NCBI RefSeq assembly: GCF_000166135.1
Contig: NC_014666.1
Span: 5,518,001-5,582,000, forward strand
Reading direction: 5' to 3'
Source: Pseudofrankia inefficax
Lineage (GTDB): Bacteria; Actinomycetota; Actinomycetes; Frankiales; Frankiaceae
DNA: 64,000 bases
Part shown: positions 57,370-64,000 of the stretch, in pieces
Layout of the letters: each line of letters opens with the position of its first letter
Numbering within the stretch: position 1 is the first letter of the stretch
Translations under genes and position numbers: made by a program
Notes under the pieces: generated by a model
Told to the model about the DNA's origin: nothing
Seen by the model: only the letters and a program-made list of their open reading frames with translations
Databases searched by the model: none

Positions 57370-59099
57370 CCGCCGGCACCGCCAGGGCCGACCTGGCAGC
57401 GTTGCAGCGGCCGGTCCTGGCCCGGATCACGGTCGCGGCCGTCCTGCAGGGCCTGGCCACCGTGCTCGCGGTAACCCCGGTGGTCGTGCTGGTCGAGATC
57501 GCCCGCCGGCTGCTGGCCGAGCCGGCGCGGCCGGTGTGGCCGCTGGCGTGGCTGGCGGTCGGCCTGCTGGTGGCGCGGTTCGCGCTGTACGCCGGGGCGA
57601 GCCTGCTGGCCCACCTCGCCGACGCCGAGCTCTCCTACCTGCTGCGCCGCCGGCTGACCGACCAGCTCAGCGCGCTGCCCCTGAGCTGGTTCGCCGGCGG
57701 CGTCTCGGCCCGGGTGCGTTCCACCGTGCAGGACGACGTCGCGACGCTGCACCACGCCGTCGCGCACGCCAGGGGAGACCTGGCCGAGGCGGTCGCCGGC
57801 CCGGCGGTCGTCGTCGGCTACCTGCTCTGGGTCGACTGGCCGCTGGCGCTGGTCACGGTCGCGCTGGTCGGCCTGGCCCAGGCGATCCGGATGCGGCTCG
57901 CGGCCCGGGCCAGCGAGCAGGTCGACCGGATCGCCGCGGCCGGCGCCGAGCTGACCGCCGCCGTGCTGGAGACCGTGCGCGGCATCAGCGTCGTCAAGGC
58001 CTACGCGGGCGGCCGTGGCGCGGCCCGGTTGCGCGCGGCCGCCGCCGAGCACGCCGACGCCGACGAGCAGGCCCAGCTCATCTTCGTCCGGCCCCGCGGG
58101 GTGGCCCGGGCGACCGTGGCCCCGGCGACCGTGGTGTTCGTGGTCACCGCCGTCGGCGTCGGGCTCGTCGCCGCTGGGTGGACCGACCCGGTCGACCTGG
58201 TGGCCTTCGCGTTGCTCGGGGTCGGGCTGTTCGAGCAGCTCACCCCGCTCTACCTCGCGCACGACCAGCACCAGCGGGCCCGGAGCGCGGCCCACCGGAT
58301 CGCCGAGTTGCTGCGCGAGCCCCCGCAGCCGGCCGTCGTGCCGGAGCGGGCCGCCGCGGTGGGCACGCCGCTCACGGTGCGGCTCGACGACGTCCACTTC
58401 AGCTATCCGGGCGGCCACGAGGTGCTGCGCGGTGTCAGTGCGACCCTGCGGCCGGGGACCGTGACCGCGCTGGTCGGGCCGTCCGGCGCCGGGAAGTCGA
58501 CGCTCGCCATGCTGGTCGCCCGCTTCGCCGACGTCACCTCCGGGACGATCCGCCTCGGCGGGGTCGACCTGCGCGACCTGGACCGGGACGAGCTGTACCG
58601 CCACGTCGGATTCCTGCTCCAGGACGTCGTCCTGCTGCGCCGCTCGATCCGCGCCAACATCGCGCTGGCCGTCCCCGCCGCGACCGACGCCGCGGTGCAC
58701 GCGGCGGCCCGCGCCGCCAGCATCGACCACCGGGTCCGCGCCCTGCCCCGGGGCTACGACTCGGTGGCCGGCGAGGACGCCCACCTGTCCGGCGGGGAGG
58801 AACAGCGGGTCGCCATCGCCAGGACGCTGCTGGCGGAGACGCCGGTCGTGCTTCTCGACGAGGCCGCCGCGTTCGCCGACCCCGACTCGGAGGCCGCCGT
58901 CCAGGACGCGCTCGCCGAGCTGGCCGCCGGCCGGACCCTGCTCGTCATCGCGCACCGCCTGTACACGATCACCGAGGCCGACCAGATCCTCGTCCTGGAC
59001 GAGGGGCGCATCGTCGAACGCGGCCGCCACGAGGACCTGCTCGCCGCCGGCGGGCGCTACGCCCAGCTGTGGCAGGCCCAGAACGGAGACCGGTCGTGA
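57366..59099 (+). CDS. ABC half-transporter, exporter fold (YbtP/YbtQ-IrtAB-like)
   Basis: 577 residues: six-helix membrane domain followed by ATPase with Walker A VGPSGAGKSTLAML, signature LSGGEEQRVAIARTLL and Walker B VVLLDEAAAFADPDSE. The start is fixed by ATGA overlap with the FecE-like gene. Although of exporter fold, pairs of this type placed next to ferric-siderophore import genes include YbtP/YbtQ and IrtA/IrtB, which import or process ferric siderophores across the inner membrane. I favour uptake over export on this context, because a separate exporter pair sits at 49319-52763. No siderophore-reductase (SIP) domain is attached. Confidence 0.85.
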   Translation: MTAGTARADLAALQRPVLARITVAAVLQGLATVLAVTPVVVLVEIARRLLAEPARPVWPLAWLAVGLLVARFALYAGASLLAHLADAELSYLLRRRLTDQLSALPLSWFAGGVSARVRSTVQDDVATLHHAVAHARGDLAEAVAGPAVVVGYLLWVDWPLALVTVALVGLAQAIRMRLAARASEQVDRIAAAGAELTAAVLETVRGISVVKAYAGGRGAARLRAAAAEHADADEQAQLIFVRPRGVARATVAPATVVFVVTAVGVGLVAAGWTDPVDLVAFALLGVGLFEQLTPLYLAHDQHQRARSAAHRIAELLREPPQPAVVPERAAAVGTPLTVRLDDVHFSYPGGHEVLRGVSATLRPGTVTALVGPSGAGKSTLAMLVARFADVTSGTIRLGGVDLRDLDRDELYRHVGFLLQDVVLLRRSIRANIALAVPAATDAAVHAAARAASIDHRVRALPRGYDSVAGEDAHLSGGEEQRVAIARTLLAETPVVLLDEAAAFADPDSEAAVQDALAELAAGRTLLVIAHRLYTITEADQILVLDEGRIVERGRHEDLLAAGGRYAQLWQAQNGDRS

Positions 59100-60892
59100 C
59101 GGGTCACCTGCGTGCCCTGGTGGCGGCCGACCAGCGCCGGCCCCTCGGCCGCTACCTGGCCGCGTCGGCCGGCTACGCCGTCAGCGAGGGCGTCGCCTTC
59201 GGGGTGCTCGTCCCGCTGCTGACCGCGCTGTTCGCCGGCCACACCGCCACCGCCGGACGCTGGCTCCTGCCGCTGACCGCCGCGGCGGTCGCGGGCTGGT
59301 TCGCGCACTACTACCTCGGCTCGCGGGCGCTGCGGTGCTCGTCCGCCTGGCGCCGCGCTCTGTACGCCCGCCTGGGCGACCGGCTGCTGACGCTCCCGCT
59401 GGGCTGGTTCGACGGGCCGCGGGCCGGCGAGGTCCCGCAGCTGGTCATCGGCGACGTGACCCGGGTCGCGACCACCGTGTTCCTCGCGCAGGCGCTGATC
59501 GGCGCGGTCCTGACCCCAGTCACGCTCGGGGTGTTCCTGCTCGGCTACGACTGGCGGATCGGGCTCGCGGCGCTGCTCGCCGTCCCGGTGGTGCTCGTCG
59601 CGCTCACGGTCGGGCGCCGCGTCACCGAGCGCCTCGAGGCCGCGCAGCACGCGGCGACCACCGAGGCCGGCGCCCGGCTGGTCGAGTTCGCCGGGGCCCA
59701 GCCGACGCTGCGGGCCGCCGGCCACACCGCCGCCGGCCGGGCGGACCTGGACGAGGCGCTGGCCGGGCAGTACCGGGCGACCCGGCGCGACGTCCTGGGC
59801 GCGCTGCCCGGCCAGTACCTCGGCCAGCTCGGCATCCACCTGACCTTCACCGCCCTGCTGGTCACCGGGCTGGCCCTGGCCACGCACCACCAGCTCGGCC
59901 CGGGCCGGATGGTCGCGCTCGTCGTGCTCGGCATCAGCCTGCTGCGCCCGCTCGACACGCTCGTCGACCTCGGCTCCGGGCTGCGGTCCTGCCAGGCCTC
60001 GGCCCAGCGGATCGCCGAGCTGCTGGCGGTCGAGCCGCTCCCCGAACCCGCGACCGGCGGGGTGATCGCCCACAGCGGGATCGAGATCACCGACGCCCGT
60101 TTCGGCTACCCCGGCGGCCCCGACGTGCTGACCGGGCTGACGCTGACGATCCCGGCCGGCCGCACGACCGCCCTCGTCGGTGCCTCCGGGGCGGGCAAGA
60201 CCACCGTCACCAAGCTGATCGCCCGGTTCTACGACGTCACCGCCGGCTCGGTCCGGGTCGGCGGCGTCGACGTCCGGGAGCTGACCAGCGGCGACCTGCT
60301 CGACCACGTCGCGCTCGTCTTCCAGGACGTGTACCTGCTCGACGCGAGCATCGAGGACAACATCCGGTTCGGCAACCCGGACGCCACCCCGGAGCAGGTC
60401 CGCGACGCGGCCCGGCGGGCGCGGGTGGACTCGATCGTCGCCCGGCTCCCGGACGGCTGGGCCAGCCGGGTCGGCGAGGGCGGCCGGCTGCTGTCGGGTG
60501 GTGAGCGCCAGCGCGTCGCGATCGCCAGGGCGCTGTGCAAGGACGCCCCGATCGTGCTCCTCGACGAGGCGACCGCCTCGCTCGACGCCGAGAACGAGGC
60601 CGCCGTGCACGCCGCCCTGGCGGAGCTCGCCGTCCGGCGCACCATCCTGGTCATCGCGCACCGGCTGGACACGATCACTCGGGCCGACCAGATCGCCGTC
60701 CTCGACGGCGGCCGGGTGGTCGAGTGCGGACCGCACGCCGAGCTGCTCGCCCAGGACGGCAGGTACGCCGCGTTCTGGCGGGAACGCGAGCGCGCCCGCG
60801 GCTGGCGGCTGCGCGCCGAGGGCGCTGGTCCAGCCGGCGCGCCAGCGGGTCCAGCCGACGCGCCAAAAGAGGGTCTGTCAGTTAGCGGATAG
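59096..60892 (+). CDS. ABC half-transporter, exporter fold (partner subunit)
   Basis: 598 residues: membrane domain (about 20-310), ATPase with Walker A VGASGAGKTTVTKLIARF, signature LLSGGERQRVAIARALC and Walker B IVLLDEATASLDAENE. The GTG start overlaps the preceding gene's stop (GTGA), implying a heterodimer with it. The C-terminal 30 residues are an Ala/Gly/Pro-rich extension. It is the last gene of the uptake operon; no clear terminator is visible in the 121 nt before the kinase gene. Confidence 0.85.
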   Translation: MTGHLRALVAADQRRPLGRYLAASAGYAVSEGVAFGVLVPLLTALFAGHTATAGRWLLPLTAAAVAGWFAHYYLGSRALRCSSAWRRALYARLGDRLLTLPLGWFDGPRAGEVPQLVIGDVTRVATTVFLAQALIGAVLTPVTLGVFLLGYDWRIGLAALLAVPVVLVALTVGRRVTERLEAAQHAATTEAGARLVEFAGAQPTLRAAGHTAAGRADLDEALAGQYRATRRDVLGALPGQYLGQLGIHLTFTALLVTGLALATHHQLGPGRMVALVVLGISLLRPLDTLVDLGSGLRSCQASAQRIAELLAVEPLPEPATGGVIAHSGIEITDARFGYPGGPDVLTGLTLTIPAGRTTALVGASGAGKTTVTKLIARFYDVTAGSVRVGGVDVRELTSGDLLDHVALVFQDVYLLDASIEDNIRFGNPDATPEQVRDAARRARVDSIVARLPDGWASRVGEGGRLLSGGERQRVAIARALCKDAPIVLLDEATASLDAENEAAVHAALAELAVRRTILVIAHRLDTITRADQIAVLDGGRVVECGPHAELLAQDGRYAAFWRERERARGWRLRAEGAGPAGAPAGPADAPKEGLSVSG

Positions 60893-61013
60893 CACCCGAC
60901 AGGCGTCGGATAGCTCCCTTTTGGCTACCATTTGCGCTCGGACGAGGTCGGAGCCCGGCGAGAACACGCGACGGGGTGCATGGCGCCGACCAAGCGGATC
61001 GGGAGGCTTGGCT

Positions 61014-63458
61014 GTGCCGATCGTCGACCGTGGCCGAATCGCCGCGGCGTTGCCGGGCCAGGCGCTGGGCCGGGAACTCGGCTCAGGCGCGTTCGGCCTG
61101 GTCCTCGCCGCGCGACAGCATGACCTGCACCGCGACGTCGCGGTGAAGGTGATCGACCTCGGCGCGGCCGGCCCCTCCCCCGCGTTGCGGGCGGAAGCGA
61201 GCGGCGCGCACCCGCTGACGGGGCTCGACCATCCGCACCTGAGCCGGACCTACGCCGTCATCGCCGTCGAGCGGCTGCTGCTGGTCGTCACCGAACTGGT
61301 GCCCGGCGGCAGCCTGGAGCGCCAGAACCTCAGCCCGCAGGCCGCCTGCGCGGTCGCCCTCGGGATCGCCGACGGGCTGGCCCACGCCCACGCGGTCGGC
61401 ATCCTGCACCGCGACCTGAAGCCGGCGAACATCCTGTTCACCGCCGACGGGCAGCCCAAGCTCACCGACCTGGGCGTCGTCGCGTTCGCCGAGGACTCGG
61501 GCCTGACCGCCGGCCGGATCGTGGGCACCCCTCAGTACCTGGCACCCGAGCAGATCACCGGCGAGGCGCTCGGACCGCCGACCGACCTCTACGCGCTGGC
61601 GGCCACGCTCTACGAGCTGCTCGCCGGAGCGCCGCTGTTCGGCGCGGGCCGCGCGGCGCAGGACCTCTTCCGCCATCACTGCGAGGTGGACCCGCCGGCC
61701 CCGCCGGGCGTCCCGGCGCCGGTCGCCGACCTGCTGCGCCGCACGCTGGCCAAGCGGCCGGCCGACCGTCCGCAGTCGGCCGCCGAGTTCGCGATCAGCC
61801 TGGCCGAGGCCGCCGGCCGCGGCTACGGGCCGGGGTGGCTCGAGACGGCCGGGATGCCGCTACACGTCTCCGCCGCGCTGCGCGCGCTCGCCGTCCAGCC
61901 GGCGACGCCTGGCGGAGAGGTCGACCCCGACGCGACGTTCAGGCGGCCGCCCGACGCCACGCTCACGCCCCTCCCGGGGCAGCCCGAGGTCGACCAGGCC
62001 GCCGCGGCCCAGCCGGCAGCGGCCATTACGGCCCTGGGCCCGGACGGCACCGCGGCGGCGGACCGGACTCGCTTTCTGTGGCCCGAAGTGGCGCCCGAGA
62101 CGGCGGCCGTCAGCGACGCCGCGGCCGGCCAGCCCGGCGACGCCGCCGCGACCGCCCTGATCACACCGGGCACGACCCGGACGAGCGAACCACCGAGCGC
62201 GGTCCAGGGACCGCCGACTCGGACCAGACGGTCCCCGCGCCGGCGGACGGTCGTGCCGATCGTGGTGGTCGTGGTCGTCCTCGCCGTCGCGGCGGCGGTC
62301 GTCCTGCCGCGGACCCTCGGCGGCAAGGAGACGAAGACGCCCGTCCAGGCCCAGGCCACGCTCGCGCCAGCCGGCCCCACCGCTCCCCCGACGGTCCACC
62401 CCGCGGCCGACTCCGGGCCGCTGCCGACGCCCACCCCGCCCTCGTTCCCCGTCGTCGCCATCGCGGGGACCGGGCAGGCCGGGTTCGCCGGCGACGGCGG
62501 CCCCGCCGCCCAGGCTCAGCTCGACCATCCGTACGGGCCGGCGATGGACGGCTTCGGCAACCTCTACTTCGCCGACTTCGACAACAACCGGGTCCGCCGG
62601 ATCAGCCCGGACGGCACGATCACCACCGTCGCGGGCAACGGCCAGCCCGGGTTCTCCGGCGACGGCGGCCCCGCGACCGCCGCCATGCTGAACAAGCCGG
62701 TGGCCGTCGCGATCGGCCCCGGCGGGACCCTCTACATCGTCGACACGTTCAACATGCGGGTCCGCCAGGTCAGCCCCGACGGGATCATCCAGACGATCGC
62801 CGGCTCGGGCGAGCGCCCGTGGAACCCGGCGGACGACGGCGGCCCGGCGACGAACGCCGCCCTGTGGTACCCGAGCGGCATCGCCATCGACAGCGCCGGC
62901 GACCTGTTCATCGCGGACAACGGCAACGACATCGTCCGCCGGGTCGGCGTCGACGGGATCATCACCACGGTCGCGGGCCGGTTCGGCTACGGGTCGTGGG
63001 GTGACGGCAAGCCGGCCACCCAGGCCATGATCAGCAAGCCGTTCAACGTCGCCCTCGACCGCCAGGGGCGGATCTACATCGCCGACTCCTACAACCACAA
63101 GATTCGCCGGATCGGTCTCGACGGGGTGATCGAGACGATCGCCGGCACCGGCGTCGCCGGCTACTCGGGCGACGGCGGGAAGGCGACCGCGGCGACGCTG
63201 CGAGACCCGCGCGGGGTCACGGTGGACGCGGCCGGCAACGTCTACATCACGGACTCCGGCAACAACCGCGTCCGCAGGATCGACACAGCCGGGATCATCA
63301 CGACGGTCGCCGGCACCGCGCCGCCCGGGTCCAAGAGCACGGACACCTCCGCCACCGCGCTGCGCCCGGACGGGCCGGTCGCGGTGGACAACGCGGGCCA
63401 CCTCTTCGTCGCCAGCCGGGCGCAGAACCGGATCGTCCGGATCGATCTGTCTGGATGA
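61014..63458 (+). CDS. Membrane Ser/Thr protein kinase with extracellular NHL-repeat sensor
   Basis: 814 residues. The N-terminal Hanks-type kinase (about 15-275) has Gly loop GSGAFG (23-28), Lys45 in VAVKV, HRDLKPAN from residue 132 and DLG (152) in place of DFG, with APEQ after it. A Pro/Ala-rich juxtamembrane stretch leads to one membrane helix (about 412-433, VVPIVVVVVVLAVAAAVVLP). Outside follow about six NHL-type beta-propeller repeats from about residue 480, each with the AGxGxxGxxGDGGPA pattern and a 54-residue period. It is a sensor kinase of PknD type. The GTG at 61014 is preceded by GGGAGG at 61001-61006. Confidence 0.9.
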   Translation: MPIVDRGRIAAALPGQALGRELGSGAFGLVLAARQHDLHRDVAVKVIDLGAAGPSPALRAEASGAHPLTGLDHPHLSRTYAVIAVERLLLVVTELVPGGSLERQNLSPQAACAVALGIADGLAHAHAVGILHRDLKPANILFTADGQPKLTDLGVVAFAEDSGLTAGRIVGTPQYLAPEQITGEALGPPTDLYALAATLYELLAGAPLFGAGRAAQDLFRHHCEVDPPAPPGVPAPVADLLRRTLAKRPADRPQSAAEFAISLAEAAGRGYGPGWLETAGMPLHVSAALRALAVQPATPGGEVDPDATFRRPPDATLTPLPGQPEVDQAAAAQPAAAITALGPDGTAAADRTRFLWPEVAPETAAVSDAAAGQPGDAAATALITPGTTRTSEPPSAVQGPPTRTRRSPRRRTVVPIVVVVVVLAVAAAVVLPRTLGGKETKTPVQAQATLAPAGPTAPPTVHPAADSGPLPTPTPPSFPVVAIAGTGQAGFAGDGGPAAQAQLDHPYGPAMDGFGNLYFADFDNNRVRRISPDGTITTVAGNGQPGFSGDGGPATAAMLNKPVAVAIGPGGTLYIVDTFNMRVRQVSPDGIIQTIAGSGERPWNPADDGGPATNAALWYPSGIAIDSAGDLFIADNGNDIVRRVGVDGIITTVAGRFGYGSWGDGKPATQAMISKPFNVALDRQGRIYIADSYNHKIRRIGLDGVIETIAGTGVAGYSGDGGKATAATLRDPRGVTVDAAGNVYITDSGNNRVRRIDTAGIITTVAGTAPPGSKSTDTSATALRPDGPVAVDNAGHLFVASRAQNRIVRIDLSG

Positions 63459-63578
63459 CGCCTACGGGTCCGGGGCATTCAGACCGCCCGCGCCGAGCGA
63501 GATCGACAGTCGGATCGACACAGCCGAAGCCGAGCGAAAGGGCCGACCGGATGGCCGCGCAACACAGGGAGCGGTGCC

Positions 63579-64000
63579 GTGGCGGTCGTTGACCGTGCGC
63601 GGGTGGCCGCCGCGCTGCTGGGCTACACGATCGGCGCCGAGCTCGGCGCGGGCGCGTTCGGCCTCGTGCTCGCCGCCCACCACCAGGACCTCGACCGCCA
63701 GGTCGCCGTGAAGGTCCTCGTCAACGCCGAGCCCCAGGCCGCGGCCGAGTTCCGGGCCGAGGCCCGGCTGCTGGCCCGCCTCGACCACCCGCACATCGTG
63801 CGCACCTACGACTACGTGGCCCGCGGCGACCTGTGCCTGCTGGTCATGGAGCTGCTCGGTGGTGGCACCCTCTCGGGCCGGCGGCTGCGCCCGGATGCCT
63901 CGTGCGCCGTCATCCTGGCGCTGGCCGACGCGCTCGCGGCGGCGCACGGCCACGGGGTGCTGCACCGGGACATCAAGCCGGCCAACGTCCTGTTCACCGA
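63579..64000 (+). CDS. Ser/Thr protein kinase, paralogue, cut by window end
   Basis: The first 140 residues of a Hanks-type kinase very like the N-terminus of the gene before it (MAVVDRARVAAALLGYTIGA against MPIVDRGRIAAALPGQALGR). Gly loop GAGAFG, Lys45 in VAVKV and HRDIKPAN from residue 129 are present. The rest lies beyond the window, so whether it also carries a sensor domain is unknown. The GTG start at 63579 follows AGGGAG. Tandem duplication of the kinase gene is the simplest explanation. Confidence 0.85.
   Translation, partial: MAVVDRARVAAALLGYTIGAELGAGAFGLVLAAHHQDLDRQVAVKVLVNAEPQAAAEFRAEARLLARLDHPHIVRTYDYVARGDLCLLVMELLGGGTLSGRRLRPDASCAVILALADALAAAHGHGVLHRDIKPANVLFT

Noticed and set aside
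15618-60892. Hydroxyornithine formyl- or acetyltransferase, phosphopantetheinyl transferase and thioesterase for the siderophore
   Set aside because: I looked through all gene-like frames in the locus and saw none; their absence is part of the reasoning, but they may lie outside the window.
1-64000. tRNA, rRNA and insertion-sequence transposase genes
   Set aside because: None recognised by eye; a covariance and profile search would be needed to exclude them fully.

Overview
The window is about 72-75% GC through most of its length, dense with short intergenic gaps and ATGA/GTGA overlaps. Gene content (NirBD, HemD with a winged-helix tail, NarK, group I truncated haemoglobin, tandem GAF-ANTAR proteins, a huge modular siderophore NRPS, kinase-NHL proteins) points to a filamentous actinobacterium. 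Frankia or a close relative is the best guess; this is inference from gene style, not a database match.

Left part (1-15.6 kb). nirB-nirD-hemD is a translationally coupled nitrite-reduction operon. Next comes a small lower-GC island (about 5.2-7.8 kb) holding a truncated restriction-endonuclease-like fragment and a caspase-Ser/Thr-kinase fusion on the other strand. It is followed by a heavily frameshifted lantibiotic-dehydratase (SpaB_C) remnant. Then come truncated haemoglobin and NarK, separated by a perfect hairpin, a patatin-like phospholipase, a DesA-type desaturase and two GAF-ANTAR proteins. Three copies of a 75-bp inverted repeat (26-bp arms, 23-bp spacer) lie at 200, 9121 and 12681.

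Middle and right (15.6-60.9 kb). This is one large siderophore locus. Minus strand, in transcription order: a heterodimeric ABC exporter pair; then MbtH; a salicylate synthase-ArCP-Cy-A-PCP fusion; a salicyl-AMP ligase; a 6365-residue NRPS (modules Gly, D-Thr, N-methyl-hydroxyornithine, unassigned, then an A-less C-T-E module); a YqcI/YcgG-MbtH fusion; a stand-alone A domain; a SznF/GrbD-like protein with a C-terminal cupin; a second stand-alone A domain; a siderophore-binding lipoprotein; and a small unknown gene. Plus strand: ornithine N5-monooxygenase, two FecCD permeases, a FecE ATPase and two YbtP/YbtQ-like ABC half-transporters. Three IdeR/DmdR1-like iron boxes sit in the two promoter regions.

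Reading the parts together: salicylate is made, activated and joined to a heterocyclised Cys/Ser/Thr, then extended by Gly, D-Thr, N-Me-N5-hydroxy-Orn, an unassigned residue and a residue loaded in trans. Both stand-alone A domains carry the pocket code DINYWGGIGK, known for N5-formyl-N5-hydroxyornithine, yet no formyltransferase is visible. A putative haem guanidine N-hydroxylase and a cupin protein like those of N-N-bond pathways sit in the same operon. I therefore propose that the trans-loaded residue is graminine (N5-hydroxy-N5-nitroso-ornithine, a diazeniumdiolate), an isostere of formyl-hydroxyornithine. This would make the product a mixed salicyl-heterocycle / hydroxamate / diazeniumdiolate siderophore. 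It is a hypothesis and the main finding.

Right end (61-64 kb). A transmembrane Ser/Thr kinase with an extracellular NHL-repeat sensor is followed by a paralogous kinase cut by the window edge.
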